This document shows positions 42,999 to 50,354 of a stretch of 50,354 nucleotides of DNA, in pieces. This DNA is from Granulosicoccus sp. GTDB lineage: Bacteria; Pseudomonadota; Gammaproteobacteria; Granulosicoccales; Granulosicoccaceae. The notes under the pieces were generated by a model. That model did no database searches and was not told the DNA's origin. It saw nothing but the letters and a program-made list of their open reading frames with translations. Both the position numbers and the translations under genes were made by a program. The stretch spans positions 1 to 50,354 of the forward strand of contig JALZUD010000084.1 in assembly GCA_023301725.1 (NCBI GenBank), in the 5' to 3' direction. Position 1 is the stretch's first letter; every line of letters starts with the position of its first letter.

Positions 42999-43954
42999 TA
43001 GCTGTTTCCAGAATTATTACCTGCGGAGTTCATCGCTGTCATCACTGCCATGCTTTGAGCCACAACACTGGCCGCCTCAGATTTTTCGCCGTCCATAAGA
43101 ACAATAGTGGATTCTTTGGCAATGGCTTGCTTTGCGGTGATAGCGCGAGACGCAAGATCAAATTGAACGGCTTTCTGGCCTTGTTCAGTTGCAGCGGCCT
43201 CACCCACAGTGGTCAGGGCTTTGGCCTGTGCCTCTGCCACTGTCATGATGGCTTCAGCTTCGCCTTGTGCTTCTAGAATTTGCTCTTCGCGTTGAGCCTG
43301 TGCCGCAAGCACTATCGAGGCGCGTTGGCCCTCGGCGATATTGATGGCAGATTGTCGCTCACCTTCAGATTCTAGTACGGTGGCGCGCTTGTCACGTTCG
43401 GCCTTCATCTGTCGCTCCATGGCCTCAAGGACACTTTGTGGAGGCGTGATGTCTTTAATTTCGTAACGTAAGCAGGTGGTACCCCATGCTTCGCCTGCTT
43501 CGTTAATCGCGGCGACGATAGCTAAGTTGAGCACTTCACGTTCTTCAAAGGTTTTGTCGAGCGACATCTTGCCGATTTCAGAACGCATGGTGGTTTGCGC
43601 TAACTGAGTGACACCGAAGATGTAGTTGTCGATACCGTAGCTCGATTTCTCAGGATCGATAACCTTCAGATACAAAACACCGTCAACTGTTAGTGTGATG
43701 TTGTCTTTGGTGATAGCAGATTGAGAAGGTACATCGAGGGCAAGTTCCTTGAGTGAAACTTGGTACGCAACTCGGTCAATAACCGGGATGACAAATTTAA
43801 GGCCAGCGGTAAGAGTGGTTCTGAACTTACCGAACCGCTCAATTACAAACGCGGTTTGCTGAGGAACAAACTTGACGGAGGATTTGAGAACAAGCACTAG
43901 CACAAAGGCCAAGCCTACCCAAAAGATCATGCCTGTTTCGATTAGGTATTCCAT
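42998..43954 (-). CDS. SPFH/Band 7 protein, QmcA-like
   Basis: A 318-residue prohibitin/stomatin-type protein with one N-terminal membrane helix (GMIFWVGLAFVLVLVLKS), a Band 7 domain (VPQQTAFVIERFGKFRTTL; GVTQLAQTTMRSEIGKMSLDKTFEER) and a coiled coil rich in Ala, Glu and Lys (ERQSAINIAEGQRASIVLAAQAQREE). It assembles into membrane oligomers and modulates FtsH-type proteases in E. coli (QmcA/HflKC relatives). Gene overlaps NfeD by 3 bases, a fixed gene pair in many bacteria. Start ATG at 43954. Confidence 0.9.
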   Translation of the reverse strand: MEYLIETGMIFWVGLAFVLVLVLKSSVKFVPQQTAFVIERFGKFRTTLTAGLKFVIPVIDRVAYQVSLKELALDVPSQSAITKDNITLTVDGVLYLKVIDPEKSSYGIDNYIFGVTQLAQTTMRSEIGKMSLDKTFEEREVLNLAIVAAINEAGEAWGTTCLRYEIKDITPPQSVLEAMERQMKAERDKRATVLESEGERQSAINIAEGQRASIVLAAQAQREEQILEAQGEAEAIMTVAEAQAKALTTVGEAAATEQGQKAVQFDLASRAITAKQAIAKESTIVLMDGEKSEAASVVAQSMAVMTAMNSAGNNSGNS

Positions 43955-44089
43955 GAATTCACTCTCGCCCTAGTTGAAAAATGTGTTTCTAAGTGTTAAT
44001 AGTAGCGATCAAGTCTATGATTTCAATAGCTTAGGTGGTGTTGAAGCTCTGATTACGCCACATGAGGCGGCAAGTTTAGCGGAGAGAGC

Positions 44090-44689
44090 GTGAAGCCTGA
44101 CGATATTGGTAAAGCCTACGATCAGATAACCCATCTTTGGGATGACAAAGTCTTCAACGCAAGTAACGGTATAGAGCAACACAAGCGCGCGTTTACGTTC
44201 TTAGAGCAAAAGGGTAAGGCGCTGGATGTTGGGTGTGGGCGCACCGGTAGATTTATCGAGCTTTTATTGCATGAAGGTTTTGAGCCAGAGGGCCTTGATA
44301 TATCGTCAGAAATGGTAAAACTTGCCAGACAAAGGCATCCGGCTATACGTTTTTATCAACAAGATATTTGCCAATGGCGTAGTTCAGAAAAATACGATTT
44401 AATCACCGCGTGGGATAGCATTTGGCACATTCCACTTGACCAACAAAAACCTGTTCTCGGGTATCTAGTTGAATCACTAAACACCAACGGTGTGCTGATT
44501 TTTTCGTTTGGCGGTACGCAAGAGGAGACTACTCATGTGGATGATTTTATGGGGCCACAGGTTTACTATTCTTCTTTGGGTGTTACTGGGTTTTTGAAGC
44601 TATTTTTAAGTCTAGATTGCATCTGCAGGCATCTGGAATTTGAAGAATATCCCGGAACGCATGCCTATCTTATTGTGCAAAAATGTTGA
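44090..44689 (+). CDS. class I SAM-dependent methyltransferase
   Basis: A 199-residue methyltransferase with motif I KALDVGCGRTGRFIE, the acidic residue in GLDISSEMVKLARQR that binds SAM ribose, and motif II/III YDLITAWDSIWHIP. It resembles small methyltransferases that act on metabolites. The GTG start at 44090 has GGAGAG upstream. It is alone on the plus strand between the qmcA gene and the SDR gene, both on the minus strand. The substrate is unknown. Confidence 0.85.
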   Translation: MKPDDIGKAYDQITHLWDDKVFNASNGIEQHKRAFTFLEQKGKALDVGCGRTGRFIELLLHEGFEPEGLDISSEMVKLARQRHPAIRFYQQDICQWRSSEKYDLITAWDSIWHIPLDQQKPVLGYLVESLNTNGVLIFSFGGTQEETTHVDDFMGPQVYYSSLGVTGFLKLFLSLDCICRHLEFEEYPGTHAYLIVQKC

Positions 44690-44727
44690 GCTAGCGAATA
44701 ACTGACACTTGGCAATTAGCAAAAACA

Positions 44728-44769
44728 AACTAGTAAGTAACAACTAGTAAGTAAAAACTAATAAGTGGC
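44728..44769. repeat. 14-bp tandem repeat, three units
   Basis: AACTAGTAAGTAAC, AACTAGTAAGTAAA and AACTAATAAGTGGC lie end to end between the convergent methyltransferase and SDR genes. The first two units differ at one base; the third has diverged. Confidence 0.75.
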
Positions 44770-44813
44770 AACCACACATCGCGATTTAAGGCGTGCTCAA
44801 CACGTGCAACCAC

Positions 44814-45584
44814 TCAACGCGCGGTAAACCCGCCATCCACATAAAGAACCTGACCTGTCACATAGGCACTAGCTGCGGAACACAGAAATAGCATTGGCCC
44901 GGTAAGATCGTCCAAAGCGCCGTTTCTGCCAAGGCATGTTTGTGCTGCATTAGCGGCAGCTTTTTCTGGATTATCAAACACAGCCTTTGTGAGTTCTGTA
45001 GGGAAGAACCCTGGCGCTATGGCATTGGCACGAATGCCTTGCGGTCCCCACGCCTCTGCCATAGCTCTCGTGAGTTGGGCCACACCACCTTTGGATGCGC
45101 CGTACGGCATGCTGTTGGCAAAAGCGCGCACGGATTGCAAAGAGGCTATGTTGATGATGCTGCCATTGTTTTGCATGCCGCTAACCAGTGCTCTGGCAAG
45201 AAAAAAGGGTACCGACAAATTCAGGTTCAGAGTTTGATTCCAGGATTCAACACTGATGTCGTCGACGGGCTCGCGATAGTTGACGCCCGCTGCATTAATC
45301 AAACAAGTAGGCGCACCAAAGGGTTCACTCAACTCAACGGCCAGAGCATCAAAATCTGTTACTGCCAGAAGGTCACTGGTGACGCTGTGTATCTGTGCAT
45401 GTGGGTAGGTTGACTTTACGTCCACGCACAATGCATTGAGCGTGTCTTCACGTCGTGCTAGTACAACAACCTTAGCCCCGGATTCAGCCAGTGCGGTTGC
45501 CATGTGACAACCAATGCCAGATGAGGCGCCAGTGACAACAGCAATAGTGTTGTCTAAGTTGAATCGAGAGGCTGGGGTTATCAT
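44814..45584 (-). CDS. short-chain dehydrogenase/reductase
   Basis: A 256-residue classical SDR: TGASSGIGCHMATAL (NAD(P) motif), CLINAAGV (NNAG), catalytic Ser in IINIASLQS and YGASKGG (Tyr-x3-Lys). The basic VVLARREDT after strand 2 suggests NADP(H). The end GPMLFLCSAASAYVTGQVLYVDGGF is typical. It looks most like gluconate 5-dehydrogenase or sulfopropanediol-dehydrogenase-type SDRs. A remnant of a histidinol-dehydrogenase-like gene is directly upstream, a combination known in dihydroxypropanesulfonate clusters. Confidence 0.9.
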   Translation of the reverse strand: MITPASRFNLDNTIAVVTGASSGIGCHMATALAESGAKVVVLARREDTLNALCVDVKSTYPHAQIHSVTSDLLAVTDFDALAVELSEPFGAPTCLINAAGVNYREPVDDISVESWNQTLNLNLSVPFFLARALVSGMQNNGSIINIASLQSVRAFANSMPYGASKGGVAQLTRAMAEAWGPQGIRANAIAPGFFPTELTKAVFDNPEKAAANAAQTCLGRNGALDDLTGPMLFLCSAASAYVTGQVLYVDGGFTAR

Positions 45585-45613
45585 TTTAGTTAGAACCTTC
45601 TATGCGTAAATAT

Positions 45614-45795
45614 TCAGTCATTACCAATCAAGTCAAAGTTCTCTTGTGGGAAGTATTTAGCCAGTCGCACATCTGCGGTACGCGCATGACCTCTTCACCA
45701 CCAGCTTCAATAGCATCAAGAATGCCTTGTACGGTGGATCGTACATCTTGCTCGCCAGTGGTTGCTGACTTTACGGCCTTCTTGAGGAATTCCAT
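45614..45795 (-). pseudogene. remnant of a histidinol-dehydrogenase-like (HisD/HpsN-type) gene
   Basis: From the ATG at 45795, 38 residues match the N-terminus of HisD-type dehydrogenases: EFLKKAVKSATTG, then DVRSTVQGILDAIEAGGEEV. HisD-type enzymes are about 430 residues, but here the frame ends within 56 codons (stop at 45628). A different frame entered about 3 codons beyond GGEEVMR reads RTADVRLAKYFPQENFDL to a stop at 45614-45616, so a deletion or frameshift may have joined two gene ends. It is almost certainly non-functional. Confidence 0.6.
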
Positions 45796-45956
45796 GGTGA
45801 CTAACGTCTGTGGTCTGTGGTTCGGTACAGGTGTATTATTGTTTTCACCGATTGTAAGCGCAACCAATAGACAGGTTCAAGGTTTTTGAAGCTAATCGTT
45901 GCGGCATTGGGTTGCCACCAAGAAACGTTGTTGACATCACCTGATCTCACTGAATA

Positions 45957-46922
45957 TCAAAGTGACTGGATAAACGTCTCGATGGCTTCAATAACCACAT
46001 CGGGTTGTGTGTGATGGGGCGCGTGCCCAGCGCCTTTTATGACGACACCTTGAGCACCCTCTACTTGAACCATCACGCGTTCATGATGATTCCAAGCTCC
46101 TACAACGTGATCCTCACTGGACGCAATAGACAGTAGGGGCTGCGTTATTTCTGGGTACCGCTCTGACTGCAGGTGTAAGTGTTTACTGAGTGATGTGAGA
46201 TCCAGGGCATTGTATTTGTATGTTGCAGGACGTAGTGACAAGTTGAGGGCAGTATCGTCCACGTAGTTTTCTGGCACCGACTCGGGTGAGAAAACCCCAC
46301 CAATGGCATCTTGTAAAGACAACCGGCCTATCGGTGAAATGTACTGCCAAACAAAAATATCTCCAATGAAAGGCTTGGCACTTAATTCTACATGCCATGC
46401 GCCCTTGCCATCCCAGGGATGAGTTGCACCTGAAATAAGCACACCGGCGGCAAGCTGTACCTGTGGGTGTTCGGCTAGTAGCGCAGCCATGACCACTGAG
46501 CCTGCCCATGAATGTCCAATGAATATAGGGTTCTTGATATCCATCGCCGCAAGGGCATCCAGAATCATGTTGGCCTGATACGACGGATTGGTTGCAAGCT
46601 CATCGGCGCCGCGATCGCTGTAGCCATGTCCGGGGCGATCAAATGCCAGTACGCGCCAATGCTCTGCAAGCCGTGGCTGCAGCTGTGTTGAGAAGTCCAT
46701 CGCACTGGTACTTGCGCCATGGATAAGCACGAGGGTGGGGTCGCTCGGGGATTTTGCGGTACCCGCCTCAATCACATGAAGAAAGTGGTCACCAGCAGAG
46801 ACGAGCTCGCCCTGCATAGGATGTTCAGCTTCTGCCTGCAGTGTGATTGCAAAGGTGCTTATCACTAGAGCCAGATTGTAGGCCAGTACGACAACAAGAA
46901 TACGTTTGAGTATGCGTTTCAT
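45957..46922 (-). CDS. alpha/beta-hydrolase, membrane-anchored
   Basis: A 321-residue alpha/beta-hydrolase. It starts with a positively charged stretch and one hydrophobic helix (RILVVVLAYNLALVISTFAIT), so it is anchored in or exported through the inner membrane. The fold shows the oxyanion segment LVLIHGASTSAMDF, RPGHGYSD, nucleophile elbow GHSWAG, acid in SSEDHVVG and the catalytic His in GAGHAPHHTQP. Substrate unknown. The ATG at 46922 is preferred; the frame is open 10 residues upstream. Confidence 0.87.
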   Translation of the reverse strand: MKRILKRILVVVLAYNLALVISTFAITLQAEAEHPMQGELVSAGDHFLHVIEAGTAKSPSDPTLVLIHGASTSAMDFSTQLQPRLAEHWRVLAFDRPGHGYSDRGADELATNPSYQANMILDALAAMDIKNPIFIGHSWAGSVVMAALLAEHPQVQLAAGVLISGATHPWDGKGAWHVELSAKPFIGDIFVWQYISPIGRLSLQDAIGGVFSPESVPENYVDDTALNLSLRPATYKYNALDLTSLSKHLHLQSERYPEITQPLLSIASSEDHVVGAWNHHERVMVQVEGAQGVVIKGAGHAPHHTQPDVVIEAIETFIQSL

Positions 46923-46991
46923 TGCCGCATTATGTCGCAAAACCGCCCACATTCTAAGACTCGGTTGGGCAGCTCACGCTACGCGTGACAA

Positions 46992-48077
46992 TCAGACTAG
47001 CTCAAGACCTTGCTCGGCTCGCTTAAACCATAGACGCGATAACAAGGTATCTTTTGGCAACTGAATGCCAAGGACATCGAAGCCTGTGTGACGCTTTTTT
47101 AAAGATAACAGAATGCTCTGGGCATCTGCATTGTTTCCTAACTCTATCTGCGCCAACGCCTCGCTGTACAGGGAGGTGTCGTAATAGGTGGTGTCAGGGT
47201 GAGCCGTACGAAGCGTTTGCATATTACGCAAGGCTTGCTTGGAGTCATTTAGATGCTGTAACTGAATGTAGCCAGTGAGATAGAGTGCATCATCTGCAAG
47301 ATGACTATCAGGGTAGAGGGTTGTGAATACCTCTAGCTTGCGTATAGCCTGATCGTATTGTTCCTCATCTCGCAGTGTCATCGCTTCCATAAACAACTCT
47401 GGCTCATACGTTGATGAGTAGGCGTTTGCTTCAGCAATCACGGGTATTCTGGCTGCAGCCCGTTGTTTGTTGACGGTTTCAGGGTCACCCTGTAAGTACT
47501 CAGTGAAGGTATTTTGAGCGCTTCTGAACTGTCCGTCATCAAGCTGGCTTTGGCCCTCATAAAACGATCGCTCAAGAGCGTTCGCATCATCGCTTGCTTG
47601 TTTGATCAGATTAAAATCAACAGAGAAATTAGCTGATTTTTCTCCATCTGTAATGGGTTGAAACGCTATATCAAGATTCAGAATCTGCGCAGGCCCTAGT
47701 TCTAGATCGTCAAGCACAAGCGTGGAAAATTCCTCAGCATTCGTACCTGCAATGCCAAAATTCTGAAGGGTGTAGGAGTCGGCACCCTGATTTGCAATTC
47801 GAATTCTGGTGTTGGTGCTGGTGCCTACATCTCTGGTGGCAAAGTACACACCGTCATCGCCCAGCTCTTGGCCGTTGTAGCTAACAAACAATGAGGTTCC
47901 GTTGATACCTCGTGCTGTGCCGGTATCAAATCCCGCAACGCCGCTACCGCCTGATTCGCAACTGCTAAGAATAGCCACTGAAAGTGCCGAAAGTAAGCAG
48001 GTTGACAGGCGATATTGCCGCAGTGAATGGCGATATTCAATGAAAGGCAAAATAGCGTGGGATGAGAGCATATTCAT
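46992..48077 (-). CDS. lipoprotein with beta-sandwich domain and TPR repeats
   Basis: A 361-residue exported protein. An N-terminal signal ends in a lipobox ILSSC with Cys40, followed by Glu, so outer-membrane sorting is likely. Residues about 85-155 look like a choice-of-anchor/ASH-type beta-sandwich (IRIANQGADSYTLQNFGI; LELGPAQILNLDIAFQP). Residues about 165-355 hold tetratricopeptide-like helices (GQFRSAQNTFTEYLQGDPE; YDQAIRKLEVFTTLYPDSHLADDALYLTGY), as in BamD/YbgF. It is followed upstream by the HAMP-domain gene on the same strand. The function is unknown. Confidence 0.75.
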   Translation of the reverse strand: MNMLSSHAILPFIEYRHSLRQYRLSTCLLSALSVAILSSCESGGSGVAGFDTGTARGINGTSLFVSYNGQELGDDGVYFATRDVGTSTNTRIRIANQGADSYTLQNFGIAGTNAEEFSTLVLDDLELGPAQILNLDIAFQPITDGEKSANFSVDFNLIKQASDDANALERSFYEGQSQLDDGQFRSAQNTFTEYLQGDPETVNKQRAAARIPVIAEANAYSSTYEPELFMEAMTLRDEEQYDQAIRKLEVFTTLYPDSHLADDALYLTGYIQLQHLNDSKQALRNMQTLRTAHPDTTYYDTSLYSEALAQIELGNNADAQSILLSLKKRHTGFDVLGIQLPKDTLLSRLWFKRAEQGLELV

Positions 48078-48110
48078 AATCCGTTTTGACGTGACATCAA
48101 GAGGTTAGAT

Positions 48111-48770
48111 TCAGGCTACTCGAGCGCTGCCATTTAGGTTGCCATCGGAAGGGGGCACTTGCTGATGCAATCCGTCCTGAATTTGAAAGAAATCCAGTGC
48201 TCCATTACATTCACCTAGTGCATCATCGACTTCACTTTTTGGACTGTCGGGCGTTTGCTCACTAAGAAATTGTGCTTTTTTCACGCTCTGCTGTGCTGTG
48301 GCGACTTGTTTGCGGATGCTATGTATGGCCAGATTGAGCTCGGTGGTAATCTCGCCAAACTCTTTGCTATCGCTGCTACGGAGTCGAACATCCAGGTTGC
48401 CGCTTCCAATCTCTCGCAGGGCACGCCTTATAGCGAGAATGGGTTGGCCGAGTTTGCGGGTAATGTAAACTGCTAGTGCAGCTGTAAGCACCACATTTAC
48501 TGCGAGCATCACCAGAATCCACTGGCCAATAACGGTGCTCATGCTAGGTATGACTTCGTTGACCAATGCGATGTCTTCGGAAACAAACAGCATGGGGGCA
48601 ACACCTTCAATAAGGTTGCCCAGCATAAAGTAATAGAACACACCCACCACGCAAGTGGTAACCAGTAGGTATATGGCCGAGAGTTTGATTACACGCCGAA
48701 TTTCATGAGCCTGAAAGCTCTTATCGCGCAGTAACGAAAACAGAGGATTGGAATCTGACGAACGTGCCAT
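48111..48770 (-). CDS. membrane protein with HAMP domain only
   Basis: A 219-residue protein: a first helix (VIKLSAIYLLVTTCVVGVFYYFM), a short periplasmic loop, a second helix (QWILVMLAVNVVLTAALAVYI), then a HAMP domain (RKLGQPILAIRRALREIGSGNLDVRLR...EFGEITTELNLAIHSI). After the HAMP, a short coiled coil and a polar tail of about 60 residues end the protein. There is no kinase, cyclase or methyl-accepting domain. The start is taken at the ATG at 48770; weak ribosome-binding site. It is on the same strand as the lipoprotein gene, 33 bases upstream of it. Confidence 0.8.
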   Translation of the reverse strand: MARSSDSNPLFSLLRDKSFQAHEIRRVIKLSAIYLLVTTCVVGVFYYFMLGNLIEGVAPMLFVSEDIALVNEVIPSMSTVIGQWILVMLAVNVVLTAALAVYITRKLGQPILAIRRALREIGSGNLDVRLRSSDSKEFGEITTELNLAIHSIRKQVATAQQSVKKAQFLSEQTPDSPKSEVDDALGECNGALDFFQIQDGLHQQVPPSDGNLNGSARVA

Positions 48771-48949
48771 CTTGAGACAAGCCAACTATTGAGGGTATAC
48801 ATAGTTTTCGGCTAGTTTGAGACTTACTTGATGACCCTTGCGATAAGAACGTTAACCGCAGTAGACGAACTCACCATTCATCGATGTGCTGTCGTGCGCA
48901 TGCGAAATAAAGCCGCCAGGGTAACGCACGCCTTTAGAGGGGCGCCGTT

Positions 48950-49138
48950 TCACTGCACTGCAACAATGAGAAACGTTACGAACAGCACCACGGCTCCTAT
49001 TAACATCGATACATTGAGCCACTCACTGGACGAGCCTTTTGGACCATTTTTGACCCAGTGTTTTGCAACAGGCCACATGCGTACCAGCATGAACCCGAGG
49101 AAAATGGCTATTGGAATTTGAAACCACAAATCATTCAC
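48950..49138 (-). CDS. small two-helix membrane protein
   Basis: A 62-residue protein: helix 1 IPIAIFLGFMLVRMWPVAKHW, a polar turn (NGPKGSSSEW), helix 2 VSMLIGAVVLFVTFLIVAV. AAGGAG lies about 14 bases before the ATG, a longer spacing than usual. It resembles small conserved gammaproteobacterial inner-membrane proteins of unknown role, but I do not recognise a family. The opposite-strand open frame over the same DNA has no family look. Confidence 0.6.
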   Translation of the reverse strand: MNDLWFQIPIAIFLGFMLVRMWPVAKHWVKNGPKGSSSEWLNVSMLIGAVVLFVTFLIVAVQ

Positions 49139-49231
49139 AACAGATTAACTCCTTATGTTTGCCTTAATGTTCCCAAATGTTGGTTGCTATCGTAATTCTG
49201 CAGTTGTCGCAGAAGCACCGAATTTGGAAAC

Positions 49232-49260
49232 AATATGGGCCTCATCAAGAGGCCCATATT
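49232..49260 (-). terminator. 12-bp perfect hairpin downstream of the BI-1 gene
   Basis: AATATGGGCCTC (49232-49243) and GAGGCCCATATT (49249-49260) form a perfect stem with a 5-base loop ATCAA. Read on the minus strand it lies about 77 bases past the BI-1 stop and is followed by GTTTCC, a short T run. Read on the plus strand the T run is TTTC. It may work as a weak bidirectional terminator. Confidence 0.55.
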
Positions 49261-49336
49261 TCGAACTGTTCAATCCTAGTTCTGGTCAGCTTGATCGGGC
49301 GATGGCTGAAAAACAGCGATGCCCAATGTGTCGCTG

Positions 49337-50002
49337 TTAGTCGCTGCTTGAAATACCCAACAAATGCAGCAGGCTGGTGAATAGATTAAAGATGTTGATA
49401 AACATCGACACTGTTGCGCGAATGTAGTTGGTCTCGCCACCGTTGATGATTCGGCCTGTGTCGAACAGGATAAATCCGCTCATCAACAATACTATTGCGC
49501 CTGACAGTACCATCGACAAGATTGGAAGCTGCAAGAACAGATTGAGAAGCATGGCACCGAAAACCACCATTAGGCCGACAAACAGCATTCCGCCCATGAA
49601 ATCGAAGCTTTTCTTGGTAGTGAGGACGTAGGCGCTAAGTGCAAAGAAAATGACGCCAGTTCCACCCATCGCGGTAGCGACGACAGACGAGCCGTTGGGC
49701 ATTGAAACGTAGTGGTTGAGCATTGGCCCGATGCTAAAGCCCATCAGGCCTGTAAATAGGAAAACAATTCCCACACCAGCAGAAGAATTCTCGAATTTTG
49801 GCAGTACAAACATCAACACGCCAAATGCTCCAAACATGGCCACCATGGACAGCATGCGGGGAGGGGAGATAGCCATAGATATCATGGCCATGACGGCACT
49901 GAAAACTAACGTTGCTGCGAGCAGTGCATACGTATTGCGCAAAACTCGGTTGGTAGAGAGGACACTCTCTTTCGAGAGCGCAACAGAATCGTTAAGTCGC
50001 AT
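49337..50002 (-). CDS. BI-1/YccA family membrane protein
   Basis: A 221-residue Bax-inhibitor-1 family protein with about seven membrane helices. Segments: RNTYALLAATLVFSAVMAMI (helix 1), FLFTGLMGFSIGPMLNHY with the conserved G-Fs-GPhl pattern, and the end FDTGRIINGGETNYIRATVSMFINIFNLFTSLLHLL, the family's C-terminal signature. Bacterial relatives (YccA, YbhL) interact with FtsH or leak calcium. It is a single gene in its own minus-strand unit. Confidence 0.92.
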   Translation of the reverse strand: MRLNDSVALSKESVLSTNRVLRNTYALLAATLVFSAVMAMISMAISPPRMLSMVAMFGAFGVLMFVLPKFENSSAGVGIVFLFTGLMGFSIGPMLNHYVSMPNGSSVVATAMGGTGVIFFALSAYVLTTKKSFDFMGGMLFVGLMVVFGAMLLNLFLQLPILSMVLSGAIVLLMSGFILFDTGRIINGGETNYIRATVSMFINIFNLFTSLLHLLGISSSD

Positions 50003-50266
50003 TTTGAATAGAACTCCATGATTTAAAAAAAGTGGCGGTAAATCCGCCGACTGGTAAAACCCTAATAACTATACCTTTTTATCGGCAGACGCGTTGTTCA
50101 GATCAATCGTTATTACCGTATTTCAACTACGGGATTTCATGAGCCATAAAATGGCCATGTAACGATGTAATGTGGTCAGAAAGGTAGGTTTCAACCAATA
50201 TATTTCATCAATTCAGGGTATTGAGTACCACTTTACCGACATTATCTTGTAAACTCCTCCCCGATC

Positions 50267-50354
50267 GGAGAGGTGGCAGAGTGGTCGAATGCGGCAGTCT
50301 TGAAAACTGTTGACTGTTAAAGGTCCGGGGGTTCGAATCCCTCCCTCTCCGCCA
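50267..50354 (+). tRNA. tRNA-Ser (TGA)
   Basis: An 88-base class II tRNA with acceptor GGAGAGG pairing with CCTCTCC, anticodon loop CTTGAAA with anticodon TGA at 50301-50303, a long variable arm, and T loop GTTCGAATC. CCA is encoded at the right edge of the window. Confidence 0.96.

Noticed and set aside
45602-45889. A 95-codon plus-strand open frame opposite the HisD-like remnant
   Set aside because: The minus-strand reading shows clear family residues, so the plus-strand frame is a shadow.
48828-49121. A 97-codon plus-strand open frame opposite the small two-helix protein
   Set aside because: The minus-strand frame gives a coherent two-helix membrane protein; the plus-strand product is compositionally mixed and looks like its shadow.

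Overview
The window looks like a chromosomal segment of a free-living, probably marine, aerobic gammaproteobacterium with mid-range GC. The best evidence is gene order. A GacA/UvrY-type regulator is followed by uvrC, pgsA and a tRNA-Gly / tRNA-Cys / tRNA-Leu(TAA) cluster, the same order as uvrY-uvrC-pgsA-glyW-cysT-leuZ of E. coli, and a yceD-rpmF-plsX-fabH block lies just before it. The genus cannot be fixed from sequence alone. A Granulosicoccus-like relative is only a guess.

Layout. 1-9.4 kb: housekeeping (end of cysS, nusB, pgpA, maf, yceD, rpmF, plsX, fabH, gacA, uvrC, pgsA, four tRNAs). 9.4-15.7 kb: a small HAD-like protein and an exported DUF1501/DUF1800 pair; the DUF1800 protein is about 1500 residues with six Fn3-like repeats and a PKD domain. 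15.8-27.7 kb: a purine (urate/allantoin) catabolic island, divergently arranged as puuE-puuD-uraH on the minus strand and uraD - urate permease - allE - fused hydantoinase HyuA-HyuB - FAD oxidoreductase - uronate-dehydrogenase-like gene on the plus strand. 27.7-30.3 kb: a GNAT enzyme, then an ECF sigma factor / small one-helix protein / signal peptidase I operon. 30.5-33.2 kb: a chemoreceptor, interrupted by a frameshift at an A7 run, and a periplasmic solute-binding protein. 33.4-40.2 kb: accessory metabolism (two GFA proteins, VOC protein, TauE/SafE permease, EcK-type kinase, GST, 3-hydroxyisobutyrate-dehydrogenase-like enzyme, RlmD-type methyltransferase). 40.3-42.5 kb: an acyl-CoA dehydrogenase directly followed by an APH-fold kinase, the ACAD10/ACAD11 and Lva arrangement. 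42.5-50 kb: NfeD/QmcA, methyltransferase, SDR, a histidinol-dehydrogenase-like remnant, alpha/beta hydrolase, TPR lipoprotein, HAMP-only protein, small membrane protein, BI-1 protein and tRNA-Ser(TGA).

How it fits together. The central island imports urate and converts it to 5-hydroxyisourate (PuuD), OHCU (UraH), S-allantoin (UraD), allantoate (PuuE) and, after a missing allantoate amidohydrolase step, ureidoglycolate (AllE). The ATP-dependent hydantoinase fusion and its translationally coupled FAD oxidoreductase may extend this route to another cyclic ureide or an N-methylated compound. No CRISPR array, intact insertion sequence or prophage was seen. Several short tandem repeats (15-bp inside a coding sequence, 14-bp, 8-bp) and dyads in promoters are noted.
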